Source: Aselliscus stoliczkanus (taxonomy: Eukaryota; Chordata; Mammalia; Chiroptera; Hipposideridae). From it: 64,000 bases of DNA. Positions 22,081 to 34,830 of the stretch are shown here, one piece after another. The stretch is taken from contig CM066727.1 of the NCBI GenBank assembly GCA_033961575.1, forward strand, positions 3,496,001 through 3,560,000, in the 5' to 3' direction. Made by a program: the position numbers and the translations under genes. The notes beneath the pieces are model-generated. The model was not told the DNA's origin, did no database searches, and was given only the letters and a program-made list of their open reading frames with translations. How positions within the stretch are numbered: the stretch's first letter is position 1; every line of letters begins with the position of its first letter.

Positions 22081-23070
22081 GTAAACAACATTTAAAAATG
22101 AATTAGGCATGCAACGTATATAATGAAAGTAAAAGTCAAATTTACATAAGTTTTTCACTCCCGGTGCCCTTTACATGACATCCTGTACATTTAACGTTTG
22201 TATGTAAGTGCAGAGTCGGCATGGATTATCACAGTCTAATTAACACATTTTTTCAAGCAGCCATCCCCATCAATCTAAGGCACTGAGGACCTAATGTTAT
22301 CATGGGGTGGGAGGGTTGCATATTCCAGAAACCCCTGGAATCGCTGTGGGTTTTCAGGCATAGTACTGAAGTGACCTGGGCGAATAAACTATCCTTAACT
22401 AGGAAAGGCACAATTATCACTAATTCATCATGCACAAGTGTCTCTCCCACATAGCACAATTTCTTTCTCAACAAAAAAAGACAAGAAAATGCCCTCTCTC
22501 TGAGTCCAATCCTTTATCATGATGTTCTCTGATGACAACTCATAACTGCATGAGGGAAATGTTATGTTTAAATGCAGGTCATTCCCAAAAGATATGCATG
22601 CTTTGCTCTTATTTACACCTGAAAAGCAAAGTAGAATCCCAGTCAAGTTTTCCTTAGCTGAGAACATTTTGCTTTGCCTGGTGTCAATTCAGGTGATGGC
22701 TAAACTGGCCACCAACAAGAACAGTGTGTCAGAGAAACAGCTGGCATTTGGTGTGGATGTATAGCTATTTACGACACTGCATATGCATTGGGAACAAACA
22801 GCTCATGACCCTGCATGAAGCAGCCGATCTGATAAGCTGGTGCCAACCCATAATCAAGGGACACTGCCAGATGGGTTTTACAGGTGTCGGCAATGAATTA
22901 CAGACAGGCTCCGGAAATAGACAGATTATAAAGAAATAGTTTTTATCTACATCAGATTGACCTAACGTGCTTTGATTATAATTTCTGTATCACTTCCCAC
23001 TGTTAAAAAATAAAGGAACATTTCTTACCATTTTGAGATAACGCTTTTAAACACCACCTCCCACTGTTCA

Positions 23071-23072
<2 letters not shown>
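22081..23072. other. Unassigned, possibly single-copy DNA
   Basis: Complex sequence with no simple repeats and no repeat family I recognise. Short binding-site-like words occur (GATCTGATAAGC near 22830, CTAATTAACAC near 22235), but nothing establishes a function. Frames at 22253-22939 on both strands have no domain. Confidence 0.45.
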
Positions 23073-23103
<31 letters not shown>

Positions 23104-23110
23104 CACACAC
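23073..23110. repeat. Microsatellite (GT)n with GC end
   Basis: About 13 GT units followed by GCGCGCGTGCACACAC, a purine-pyrimidine alternating tract that can adopt Z-DNA. Confidence 0.93.
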
Positions 23111-25912
23111 ATGCATCCTTTAGAAAGGAAGAATTTGTGATCAACTGTAAGTTGCTTATAAGGCACATAATGTATAAAAGGAAACACTATGTGTAAAAGA
23201 AGGGAAAACATCAGAAGTTATGGATGTGGGCTATGTTTTTATGGCTTTGCCCTTCACAAGTTAACTGTCCTCCGTAAAGCTAGAATGCAATGATATTTTG
23301 AAGCTGTAACACTAATTACTTTAAGATTTCATTTTACATCACAAACCCCTGCAGTTTCCCACTGTGTGAGTCAACAGCACACCTTAACTCAGACACACCT
23401 CACAGAAAGAGAGATGGAAAACTAGAGTTTGCTAAGAGGGCAAATGCTTTTCTGGATTCCAAATGTTTTATTTACATGTCACGTGAAAACCTCAGAGATC
23501 TGGGAGTAGTTGTAAGATGAACCCTAGGACAGGAGGACATGGGAAGGTGGGCAGGTGGGTGAGCCGAGATGGAGCCTCACAGGCCCCCTGGCAGGGGAGG
23601 CACAGGTGGGGAGGGGAAGGCAAAAGCCAACAGGAAATGCAGGCATCTGAGGGAGAATCCAGGGAGGCTGGGGCTCAGATTAAATTTCTCCAGCCTGCCA
23701 AGTATGGGCTGAGAGAGGAGCCTAAGTGTCCAGGTGGGACTCAGGTCAGACTTGGAAACCCCACCCCCAGCACTCCTGGGATCATTCAGGGCTTTATCTC
23801 TGTCCCATCAGCCCCATCTTCACCTTCCTTACTTGGACATCAACCTGCTTAGGCAGACAAGGAAAGATGGGGTACTGTGAAGGAATGAGCATTTGTCCAA
23901 GGAAACTGAGATGACTGCTACGGAACCTTAAACAACTCAAAAATATGACAAGAGTAAGATGACATCTGTTTTAAGAGATGAAATAGGTTATCTTTATTTT
24001 TTTCACATTTGAATTGTAAATACGAGCCATGTTAACGCATATCACAAGACTGCACTCAGCCTTATTTTCCTGCAAAATCAGAATATTAAGTTTTTGCCCC
24101 ACTGTCCTTAGCAAAGTGTTGATGTGAAGATAAAACACTATCTGTTAGTAAAGTGCTTTGCAAACTGATGAGAGCTCCCCAAGCAAGTGCTTATCATCAC
24201 AGGCCAAGACAGAAAATAAACATTTCAATCCCTGATCCAAGATTTTAAAGAGCTCAATTATACTAATAAAATGCAATTTAGCTTCTCTCTAGCTCAGATT
24301 TTTAAAAAACAATAATGTAAACCAAAGTGTTAGAGACAATTTTTCTCTTCTTTCATGTAGAAAAAGAGCAAAAATAAAATATCACTTCCTTCCCCTTTCT
24401 CATGGATGTGCACATGACCATCACTACAAGAAAAATGTATGAAAGTCAAAAATAAAAGCAGAATATGGACAATATTTTACCATCCAAATTCATGTCCAGC
24501 AAAAGAAAAACAAACGTGTTGCCATTTCTAAACTCTTAACTCATCGAACACCATATCTTTTTAATATCCAATGGTTTGCAACTCGATAAGCTTTCAGAAT
24601 ACACTTAGGAGCACTTGAAAACCCCCAAACGCACACAACTGCCCAGAGATTGGGGTCCGGTTCCCTCCGGCTCCCTCCGTGTAGGGCCCGACGTGGGGAC
24701 TGTGGAGTTTCTAATGTGCACCAGTGACCACTAATAATGAGCGCCAAAGGTAACGTCGCCAGGTGTACTTCCTTCCTGTAACAGTGTTCATCAGCATAAA
24801 AGGGCTCGTTCACCCCTCACCCTAACTTTACCCTGATGTCCACCTGATGTCCTCAGATTACCAATGAAAGGCAGGCTTCAGCGAGGCATGATGTCTGCCC
24901 TAATCCTCAAGCTCCTTACTTCAATTCAGTTCATTTCAATTCAGTATTTACTGTCTAAACCAAATCTTTTCCAAACTCTGTCCTTAGACAGTATTTAATA
25001 TCACTTAAAATTTGATCAGCTCAATTTCAGACAGCAAGGCACCCGTATCTCCAGGGGAAATAAATCTTTCATGTAAATAAAATGTAACGATCCACATATC
25101 TTAAATTCATGACGAATCACGTAAGAATTAAAGGGAAATACTGAGGCTAATGAGAAAGCAGAAGCAGGACTACAAAGATGGAGAAAGCCCTGAGGTGAAT
25201 AAACACTGTTAAAAACAAGGCCAGGCAAAGCTGGGCGTCCACAAGGAGATGGTGCCTATGTAAGATCTTTCATCAAAGCCAGAAACCAACAGGAGCGCGG
25301 GGTTAAGGGAGGAGTGGGAAACACAGGCAGGAGGGCTGCCCGGGGCCTGACTCGCCTCAGTCTGGACAGACGGAAGTAAAAGGATCCTTTCCGAGCCCAG
25401 ACAGACAGACGGGCCTCAGGGAACCGTGAGCGCTTCAATTCTAAGGAGCTGGTCTGCAGAGGGCCAGGCAACGATGTAGGCTGAGTGTGCCCGTCTGAGC
25501 ACAGCTCCAAGCGCCCAGCTGTTGGTTCTCTGAGGAAGTCCCATAAGGTCAAGTCTCAAAGGGCTTGAGACGCAATAAAAATAAGTAGGCAAATAAAAGC
25601 ATAAGTAATTAAATGGCAATATCACAACATGCCAGAAAACTATAACATAAGAAAGGATTACACACATTATTAAACTATCATAAAAGCATGAAAAATAGGA
25701 CTTTATTTGAAATTATGTATTACTCTATATTACTGGCTTTTCTTTCCATAAAGACTAGTATTTAAAGAACATAATTACTAATAATTGATAGTAGGACTAA
25801 CTGAATAATATGTGAAAAAATAAAGCTACATTTCATATTTCTTTCTCTCCTCTGAGACAGACATTTGTTTTAACTCAAGTCATTGGATATTTGAAATTTG
25901 TAAGCTGTATTG
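23111..25912. other. Unassigned DNA
   Basis: A long stretch with no confident gene or repeat. 23,517-23,850 is purine-rich and GC-rich and supports an open frame of 111 codons, but its residues (Gly, Pro, Ser-rich) look compositional. 24,050-24,260 faintly resembles a MIR3-type element (AAAGTGCTTTGCAAACTG). 24,600-24,850 and 25,260-25,560 are GC-richer, with open minus-strand frames of 90-98 codons lacking domains. Confidence 0.4.
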
Positions 25913-25914
25913 TA

Positions 25915-27195
25915 CTGGGTTGTCGGAAAAGTCAAGACGTATTTTTTTCTATAATTCAAAAGTCATTTATTTATATAAAGAATAAAGATCAATCAATGAT
26001 ATATTGCCTGTTTTGTTCGATAACCTTTTGCCGTATTTCAGTGAACATCATAATTCCTCATTCATAGAGGGACCTGTCTTTATTTGCGAAAAACTGAACA
26101 AGGTGATGATTTACAGCCTCATCAGAATTGAACATTATACCACACAAGGAGTTTTGAAGAGAACAAAACAAGTGGAAATCTGATGGCACAAAGTCAGGTG
26201 AGTATGATGGGTGTGGCAACACATCCCATCCAAGCTCCAGTAATTTTTGACAGGTGATCAAACTTGTGTGTGGTCTCGCATTGTCGCGATGGAATACAAC
26301 TCCTTTACAATTAACAAGCTCTGGGTGTTTCTGGATGATGGATTCATTCAAACTGTTCAAATTGCTGACAGTACACATTTGAAATGACTGTTTGGTTCCT
26401 TGGTAGGAGCTCGAAAAACACGACACCTTTAAAATCCTACCTCACTGAGAGCCTAACCTTCCTCTGATGAATGTCTGCTTTTGATGTCAATTGAGGTGAA
26501 TCATCATGTCGGAATGAAAACCATGTACGCACCACATTATTGTAAACAATCCACTTCTCATCACCAGTTATCAGTCGCTTCAAAAAAGGATCGTTTTGCT
26601 CATGTTTAATGAGCATATTGCAGATGTTTATATGAATCAAATGAATTTCTTTGAGTTCATGTGGAACCCAAACATCGAGCTTGCTTACATATCTTCAGGT
26701 TGTCATGAACACTTGAATGATGGATATTCAATGTTTCTGCAATCTCTCATGTTGTGTAATGTGGGTTTGACTCCACCAATGCCTTTATTTTGTTGTCATC
26801 AACCTCAGTGGGCCTCCCTGACCGAGGAGTGTCATTGTGATCAAAATCACCAGCATGGAATTTCATGAACCATCGTTGGCACTGATGTTCTTGTAGAGCA
26901 TTGTCACCATAAACTTTACGAAACGTTTCACAAGCTTGACACACGTTCTTCCCTTCATGGAAGTAAAACAGTTAAATATGGCAAAAATGCAGTTTGGTCT
27001 TCCATCTTCAATTTGTTGTAAAATCTCCAAAACTCAACTAAATCACTAATTTTTTTCTTTTTTTTAGAATGAAGCTAGAGCTGTCAGCTGTCAGATGACA
27101 TAGCAATAACATAGATGTGAATGACTCTAGTACTTCCAAAAATGCATTAGTGTCATCTATTGCAAACATCCGTCATGAGTTTTCTGACAACCCAG
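25915..27195 (-). mobile_element. Mariner copy 2 (mellifera-like), complete
   Basis: A complete 1,281-bp element. The terminal repeat CTGGGTTGTCGGAAAAGTCA begins at 25915 after the target TA (25913-25914). The opposite end, GAGTTTTCTGACAACCCAG, stops at 27195 before TA (27196-27197). It is collinear with copy 1 throughout, in reverse orientation. A T-run (about 27052-27066) lies in the leader. Confidence 0.96.
25989..27005 (-). pseudogene. Mariner transposase pseudogene (copy 2)
   Basis: Full-length in extent (about 339 codons; mariner transposases are usually near 345) but broken by frameshifts and stops. The readable pieces are CQACETFRKVYGDNALQ and SGRPTEVDDNKIKA (first DNA-binding region). 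MIHINICNMLIKHE and RLITGDEKWIVYNNVV follow, with the first catalytic aspartate. VVFHRDNARPHTSL carries the second, and SYSPDFVPSDFH the third. FANKDRSLYE lies near the end, and the final stop is at 25989-25991. All three DD34D aspartates are present. Stops and shifts near 26,430, 26,700 and 26,990 prevent a product. Confidence 0.92.
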
Positions 27196-27197
27196 TA

Positions 27198-27905
27198 TAT
27201 ATACTTTAAATAAATGCATGTCTTTGTAAAAGCAGATCATACGTACAATAGGACTGATTGAGCAGATATATTTATTCATTGGTAACAAGGTAACAAGGAC
27301 GTATTTCTTTCTTACCCATGATGCAGTGGAAAGTTTACTCTTGCTGCCCCTGGTAACTCAGGGCCACCTCCTTTTATTTCTGCGATAAGACTGAGTCCAG
27401 TCGAACATGCACTTCAGTTGACTTGCAGCTCTGCTCTTATCAAAGCCGCGTGATTAAGGCTGGCATCAGCATGCGTGATGATACCAGCTAAGCTCCTTTC
27501 CCGCAGGCATCTGAGCACACAGTGGCTGGGGGCTGACGGACAGGACACCTCATGGGGTACATGTGGGAATCGATCCCCAGCCCTCCAGAAACGTCCATTC
27601 CCTCTGCACACACAGGCCTGTTTGGATGGAACAGCTGCTTGTCAATCAGGCCTTGTCCATCTCGGAATTCATCATACAGACAGAGTCTGCACTCCCCAAA
27701 TGTCAATTCTTTGTGAATGCACACATCATGTCATCAACAGTTAAAAACCCCTATTTCCAAGAAAAAAAGCTTTAAAACACAGGTATAAGCTGACTTTGTG
27801 AAACTGAGGTTGGCTTCCAAATATTTTAGAGTTCTAATGAAAAAATTTAGACTGTCCTGTTTCATTTACCTGCCCTTTTCTTGCAAAGATTTTTAAGTTC
27901 TGCAG
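27198..27905. other. Unassigned DNA
   Basis: Mixed sequence. Overlapping open frames at 27,414-27,775 on both strands have no recognisable domain. Confidence 0.45.
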
Positions 27906-28374
27906 TGTTGGGGAAATTTCCCCAGGGCCAAGATACCGCAAAGAGAGGCTGACAACTAAAGAATTACATCAAGGGATTATTAAGGGAATTTACAGAGAGA
28001 GGCAGTGTCTTGGGTGGCTTTAAGATGGCAAGTCTCGGAACCCCAAAAGGGGTGGGGCTTATAGCCCAGTGAGCTGGCTGAAAGGAGGCTTGGAGCCACA
28101 TGCACATGCTTGTCACAGCTGTACATTGCAAAGCAGTAAACAACCTTAATGGGCCTATTTTTCTATGTAAGAACACTGCTTTCAGGGAAAGAGGTCCACC
28201 CCTCCCAGGATGAGCTGGTGGTCAGCTTGCTTTAGATGACATTGGTCACCATTAAGTACCAGCAATCATTTAGCTGAACATGGAGCAATCTTACTCCCCT
28301 CCTAATGAGGGGCCTTCCTCTCTCTCCCTCTCCCCCTCCCTCTTCCCCTCCCCCCCTCCCCCTCTCTCCCCACA
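27906..28374 (-). mobile_element. Possible solo LTR of an endogenous retrovirus-like element
   Basis: Read on the minus strand, the block begins TGTGGGGAGAGAGGGGG (28374) and ends GGGGAAATTTCCCCAACA (27906), giving short imperfect terminal repeats of the TG...CA type. Inside, in the expected order on the minus strand, are a TATA-like GGGCTATAAGCCCC (about 28050-28063) and, about 100 bp downstream, an AT-rich AATAATCCC region that could serve polyadenylation. I see no matching target duplication at the edges (TGCAG against CTTTG) and no internal viral genes next to it. The assignment is therefore tentative. It could instead be an unrelated old repeat ending in a pyrimidine-rich tract. Confidence 0.4.
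28316..28374. repeat. Pyrimidine-rich low-complexity tract
   Basis: About 55 bases of C and T only, from CCTCTCTCTCCCTCTCCCCC to CTCTCTCCCC. Confidence 0.85.
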
Positions 28375-31300
28375 CTTTGAATACATGATTCTACGGCAGG
28401 TCAGTCTTTCGCCGTCTTTTCTCGGGCCAGCGACTCGGCTAACCATCTTGTAGGCACAAGTACAGGCTGATCCTCTTCCATTTCAATAGAGTAGAAACTC
28501 TCATTGAGTGCTTCTGCACATTTTGAGAAAACAGGAAAGTAACCAAAATCTTTTCGTCTGAAAGTCTCAGAACCCCAGCTAAGCAAACCACGCAGCAGCT
28601 TTGTATAAAATGTGAGTGGGGGACCCAGCAGCAGACGCCAGTTCACACTCATGATTACGAAGCTGATAGGCCCAGTGGGATTTGCTGAATGTCACCATTG
28701 CACTGTCGGCTGAGTAAACACAGAGACAAGCAAGTCTGCATGTGGACAGGGTCTCCACAACCTGCAGTTTCCTCCCATCTTCACAGTAATCAAGCTCTTT
28801 CAGACTACATGGTTCAAATCAAATACCCAGGGGAACTTGTATTTTATTGCTCTCCTGTGACTGGTCACTTGCTATGCTGCAGAGGGAGCTCATTAGGAAC
28901 CCCTGAGCCTGCTGTGCATTACAGGAGTCCCAGGCATCTGATATCAGCACCCCCCTCAGTCCCCTGTGGGACCTCTGAGTGCCACCTGAGCCAAGAAATA
29001 CCACATCACTCAGTGTCATACATCAAGCAAGGGAATGACATGATGGTGGGTGTGAGAGACCTGTGCCCAAGCTGATTCAGAGACTTCCACTATCCAATGG
29101 CATTGGTGTCTTTGGGAGATAAAATCCTGGTTGATTTCAAAGTCCTGGCCAGTCTCTCCTGTGTGACAGTCAGCCTCCATGTGAGCTTGATGTCTGTGCC
29201 CCAGACCAAATTCTTCCCTGCATCCTGGGCAGTGTGTTCTGTGTGTATCCTAATCGGGTACCCGGGACTTTCCAGCTCCCATGAAAATAACAGTGATTTA
29301 GACTTCTTTGTCATGTCTGGGTCATGCAGGTGGTATTACTGTAATCATTCATATTTTCATTATCTGAACTCCCATAAAAAACAGTCACAATATTTACAAT
29401 ATTGGAATTAAACTATCATTATCTCAATGTAAAGCACCGCAGCTAATCTCCAGACAAATCAGAGATGGGCTGTTACCATAATTACAGCCCACACCATTTG
29501 TTTCACAGGGAGCGATGCACCTGTGGCCGCTCCATTCGGCAAACGGTGGACTGAGCTTGCCAGTGTCAGAAGCCGTGGACAAACGGCACCCATGACATGG
29601 ACAACCCAACAGGAGACGCTGTGCCTGCCCATTCCACACCAAAAAGAGTGCTGCTTTCAACACCTAAATTTAGGGTCACCATATGGGTTTTTACTTTTTT
29701 CCCAAACGTTTGTCGTCATCACCTACACTGGAACTTTTTACATCCCAGAAAGGAATTTCCCAAGAACGAGATTTTTTAGTACTAAAACCAAGACAGTTCT
29801 GGAAACACCCGGGAGGTTGATCATTGCCGCTGGGATTCAAACACAAGTCAAAAGTTTCTCGGACCAGTTTTCAATATGTTTCCACACGATGGGCTCCCAA
29901 AGCTGACATCCAAGAAAAATGAATTGAGATGCTTAGAGATAGGCATAATGTCTTGCAAAAACGTATCTGCAAAAAGTTTCTTAGTATTTAAATTTTGCAA
30001 GTATCTTGAAGCCGCCCCCTTTCCTTCGGCTCCCCCTTAATCAAAGCATAGCCATCGTGTCCCTGCCATTTACGGAACACGCATGCCCACGCCTGGAGGC
30101 CGCTGGCTACTGGAGCAGGGATGGCGCTCTGCCCCTGGGCACTGACTGTTCACATCTGCTCTGATTACCTGCTTCTTTTATCCACGTGGCACAGTCAAAT
30201 TGGAAGATCCCAAGAAAAGAGGCTACTTGTGTGTTCTTGGAATGGTTATGGGCTGGGATGAAATTCTGACACATTGAAGGAGGTGTTGGGAGGTATGTTT
30301 CCAAATTGAAATTACAAACAACGCATGTGCCAACTGAAGCCGTGAGGCTTTCGGAAGCGCCCTCTCCTCTCTCTGCACCTTCCCAGTGGCTTTCTAAAAC
30401 ACACTCAGGCTCTGTCTCAAAGTAAAACTCCAGTGCACGAGAACTGTGGTTTTCTTCTAACGGATTAGAGACATTTCAGGGAGCCCAGAGGAAAGGAACT
30501 GACACCAAAACAGTGCTCTCACAATGTTCCATTCCTGAAACATTTTGTATGCAATTCAATTATCACATTACAATGGCCTTGTTACCTGCACCCTTTTATG
30601 TGACACAGCTTTAAAAACACACTAGCAAAAACTTTCTAGTAACAGTCAACAGACTAAAGGCTTGCGAAATTGACAGAAGAAACTCACCTTAGCTGTGGCT
30701 TGTTAATAAGTTTAATAAATCATTAAGTATTTAATTTATGTTGAAAACTTTAAGGTCTTCATATTTTAATCATTTCACCTCATATTTTGTTAGGTGCTAT
30801 GGAAGCTACTATGCTTACAAACTAAATACGCTATGGGAAATGTTATGCTTCAGAAATGTGGGATTCAATGGGGGCAAACAGAATTTCAAACAGTGAGTTG
30901 ATATTATGTTTGTACAGAAGTATTTAGAAGTGTTTCCAATGTTTTCTACTGCTGATATATTTGCCCTTATTGCTGACCAATGCAAACATGTTACACCATA
31001 AAGAGCTTAAAGTTCCTGAGTTCTTTAAGGACAACAAATGATATCTTAATTTTCTTAAAATTTTGATTTACTGGGTGTCCAATTTTCAACTGATACAAGT
31101 TTTCACACGACCGAGCCATAGCATAAGGACAAAAGGTAGTGATATTGATGCCACATTTTCCTTAATTTGGGTTTTGTGGTGAAATAAAACACCTGCTCAT
31201 CTAGCCACAGGAATAGACTTATATACAGACTTATATATATCATGGATATATGTAATAAAGCCCCGTCTGGGTACAATTATATCTGCCTAACAAATCAAGA

Positions 31301-32524
31301 GATTTATGTAATGACTATTTCTGTCTCAATGGCTTTAGTAAGTACAAAAAAACAAAAACAAAAATCCTGCAAAAAATTAGATTGTGCCAATATTGAAGTG
31401 CTTTGATTTTAAATCAAGAATACTGTCTTAATATAAAAAAGTATAATTAAGAAGGTGATTATTTTCTTAGAACTAAAATCTACTTGCTACGCTATAGACA
31501 CAATTTGATTAATTTCCGAACGCCATGGCCACTTTCTCTGTAGTCCCCTATTCATACCCTGGGCTTCCTGCTTCCTGTCATATGAAAACCCTTCAACATC
31601 AGTAGCCGTGGACTTGCCCACCTCTGAGAGGGTCGGCTTACACCATGCCCTCTGCTGCTGTCGGGGTCCTTATCAGAAAGTAAAGCCTGCTCTGTTGGAT
31701 ACATTTTCATAGCGCTTGGATAATCTTAATGTGTTTTTCGATGCATGGGACATTTATGTTGTCAGAGCAACAATTTTATGTCATTTGTACAAGAGCTTTT
31801 TATGGCTTTTAAAAACGATTCTGAAAGCCAAAAGGGTTTTAGCATGAATGATGGGTAAATGGGCTCAGTATGATAAACTCACTACCAGGGGAGAGTATTT
31901 TCACTGGTGAAAGTAATTATTTTAACTTTGGTAAGGCCTAATATGCTAGTTTTTAAGAAGAACACTATAACTGGAGATTTTATAAATAAGTGATATATTT
32001 TGAACATAACAATAACCATTGGGGTGCAATAATATATGACCTCTGTGCCTAACCTGTGGTTTTCAGTGTACTGTGACCTGTTCTCCTTAATTTCATCCTC
32101 ACAGAGTCCTACATTTAAAAGGTAGACTCTCTGTGACATTTAGGCAGACGAGACGTTTTTATTTTCACTCCATCCATGAGGACACGGAGGCTCCCAGGGA
32201 CAGACATTTGAGCAGAATCCTTACAGTCTTTCCGTGAGATCATTAGGATCGCTTCTGCATGACAGAAATGTCACCAATTAAATACCCCCTATTCTATCTC
32301 TGGAAGGAGCAGCTTATTCCTCCAGCCAGGTGATCCTTGTGGGAAAATCACTCAGCACTCAGACAGACAGTTGCAGGGAGGCGCCAAAGAGAAGCAACCA
32401 AAGAGCCGCAAAGCCATGAAGGGACCATGCTCCTGATATTGGCTTAGAAAAGTTTTATTCTAGCAGAAATATTACCAAAAAGTGGTTCATAAACTATAAA
32501 AGTGGGTGGGGGATAGGGTGTTCG
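28375..32524. other. Unassigned, largely single-copy-looking DNA
   Basis: The longest stretch of this window with no simple repeats, no SINE and no clear LINE. It contains several open frames of 60-128 codons on both strands (for example 28689-29075, 29523-29906) but none has a domain, start context or codon pattern that I can defend as a gene. Segments 29,300-29,500 and 30,540-30,800 have FOX- and SOX-like AT-rich words (CAATATTTACAATATTGG, CTTGTTAATAAG). This may be non-coding DNA with regulatory content. Confidence 0.4.
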
Positions 32525-32525
32525 C

Positions 32526-32765
32526 TGTGGTCTAAATGTTTGTGTCTTGCTCAAATCTCTGTTGAAATTTTCACCCCAAGGTGATGGTATTTGGAGGTGG
32601 AACCTTGGGAGGTGATAGGTGGTGAGGGCTGAGCCCTGAGGGATGGAATGAGGGCTCTGAGGACAGAGGTCTGAGAGCTCCTTAATCCATAATCTACTGA
32701 TGCTGGCTCTTACTACCTCCCCTTGTGGAATCGAAATTGGTGCCTTCCTCATATGCATGTGTCAG
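32526..32765 (+). mobile_element. MaLR-type LTR fragment (MLT1-like)
   Basis: Starts TGTGGTCTAAATGTTTGTGTC and continues TCAAATCTCTGTTGAAATTTTCACCCCAAGGTGATGG-like, then TTGGAGGTGGAACCTTGGGAGGTG, as in MLT1/MST-type LTRs. The 3' half is truncated or too diverged to follow beyond about 32,765. Confidence 0.7.
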
Positions 32766-33300
32766 TCAGCAGCGCTGCAGTCTGCTTCTGGGACCTCGGT
32801 TTTGCCCCACTGAATACTGTGGTCTGCTTAATTTCAGTAGATTTGTGTCCTCATGATTCAGCGTTTTAAGCAAAATCACCTTCTTTACATTAGTCTTGGC
32901 TTTATGTAAACTTTAAAATGAGTTCTTCCAAGTTCCACAATATGTCTTGTAAGTATTTTCCTTGAAACTGCACTGCAGTTAAATATTTTGGGAAGAGTTA
33001 GCATCTTTTATGATAAAGCCTTTGGTGTGTCCTGCAAGTAGGAGACCATACACTTTATAAACTTGCATCAGTTTTTCTCCATAAGGACTTGTGTAATTTT
33101 CTTAGAATTACTCCTGTGACTGTTAGTACTTTTATTAGTACTCTAAATGGAAGTGTTGTTCTATTTTGTTTATTTGTTTGTTTACTAATTTGGCCATTTA
33201 TGGTACATAGAAAAGTCACCAAATTTATTTTTCTTCATTTTTATCTAAATACCATGCCAAATGCTTTTAATGGTTTCATTTTGAAGGTTTTTCTAAAATT
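32766..33300. other. Unassigned T-rich DNA, possibly L1 antisense
   Basis: T-rich sequence grading into the L1 antisense region to the right. The exact boundary is not visible. Confidence 0.35.
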
Positions 33301-34830
33301 TAAAATGTAGACAATCCAGTAAAGTATAGAGTTCTTCTAAAATCTGTCATTCCAAACGTTATATGAACGTGTGTGCGTTGTGGCTTTGGCTAGGCTCTCT
33401 CATGCAATGTCAAGTATGGGGAGTGACTTACTGTACCCTTGTCTTTTTTTGTCATTAATGGAAAAATTTCAAAAAAAAGAAATCACTATTGTTTAATGGA
33501 CTGTTGGTATATAAACAAATTTGAAAGCTGCCATTTTTATCTGTATAGACATATAAAATCTTTTTTTTTTTTTTTTTTAAGAGGGCAGTGTCACTGGCCC
33601 TCATATGTGGGATCCACACCTGGGCCGCTGGCTTCCCAAGCCAGCTCTCAACCATCATGCCACTTGCCAACCCAATATAGACATATAAATTCTTGATGAT
33701 TTTACCCATTATGTTTTCTGTAGCTACTGGAAAAAATGATATAATATTCATCTTCAAAATATTAACTTTTGGGTTATATTTTTAATTTTAAATTATTTAA
33801 AAGAAACCATATCTTTCATACATTATTTCATGATACTTAATTATGTACAATTTCTATAAAGTATACTATTTTAGGATCACCTGAACAATATGCAATACAT
33901 AAAGTTTGCTTTTTGAAGTTTTGGTGAAATGTTTATATGAAACCATCTGAACCTGATGACTTTTGTTACAGCAGAGAGGGGCGTAAGAAGTTAACTTTAT
34001 TACCATTTCACTATTTTATTAGATATTAGCTTAATTAAATTCTATTTGAATCTACTATGATTTTATACAAAATATAATTTTTTAATTAAAAATTACACTG
34101 AAATTGTTGAAATTGATTTTATTTATTTTTTTACATCTCTACTCTTTTAGAATGTGTCCCTTTGCATATATATTTTTCTCCTTTCCTTTTCAGTTTTCTA
34201 GGTATTTATATTTACCTACTTTATTATATTTTGAACAAATAAACTTCTGGTGTCATTGCTTTTCCTTATTATGTCTCTGTTCCTTAATTGTTTATAATTC
34301 TTTTCCTCACTTGCCTTGGGTCAGGTGTTTCTCTAACTTCATAACTTTTTGGCCATTAATATTCTTTATTTCTTTTTTTCTCCATGATTTCAATCTTTTA
34401 AGGTCTTTTTATATAATACTTAAAAATATGAATAATTCTACTTGTTTTGATAATTAGGCTCTTCATTATCATTTAATTCTTTAAAAAGTGCTATTTTTGC
34501 ACTATTTCTTTTCTAACCCATAATTTAAATAGAAGTGACTTTATTCAAGTTTCAAGATTTACATGGTTTATGCTATTTAAATCATTTATTTCTAATTATA
34601 TTGCTTTATGACAAAAAAGTATGTTTTATTGATTTCTTCAAATTTATTGAGACTTGCTTTGTTGCCTAATATAGTTCTGTGTATACACAGAAATGATCAT
34701 ATCTCATTAAATTTATAATTCAAGTTCTATACACATATTTTTATATATATTATTTACTTCTGAGACAGAGTGCATATGAATTTCTCTGTAATTCTGTATG
34801 GCTGTCAAATTACATATTTTCAGATGACGT
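33301..34830 (-). mobile_element. L1M remnant, antisense (interrupted by a SINE)
   Basis: Antisense L1 phrases: GCTCTCTCATGCAATG and TTCTTGATGATTTTACCCATTATG around the SINE, and further right TTGATTTCTTCAAATTTATTGAGACTTGCTTTGTTGCCTAATATAG-like sequence. The last is the complement of the endonuclease end of ORF2 ('ggccacaaaacaagtctcaacaaattt'). The order (RT-side left, endonuclease-side right) fits a minus-strand element. All frames are lost. Confidence 0.6.
33544..33689 (-). mobile_element. tRNA-derived SINE, short form
   Basis: A T-run of about 18 (33561-33578), GAGGGCAGTGTCACTGG, and the head complement down to CACTTGCCAACCC. The perfect 14-bp duplication is TATAGACATATAAA (33544-33557 and 33676-33689). 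The head has more mutations than other copies (CCACACCTGGG in the B-box region, ACCATCATGCC). It lies within an older L1 fragment. Confidence 0.94.

Noticed and set aside
23517..23852. 111-codon plus-strand frame as a gene
   Set aside because: Composition-driven Gly/Pro/Ser sequence in a purine-rich segment, with no domain and no splice or promoter support.
28689..29906. 127-128-codon plus-strand frames as exons
   Set aside because: No recognisable domain, and frames of this length occur by chance in balanced composition; I could not test conservation.
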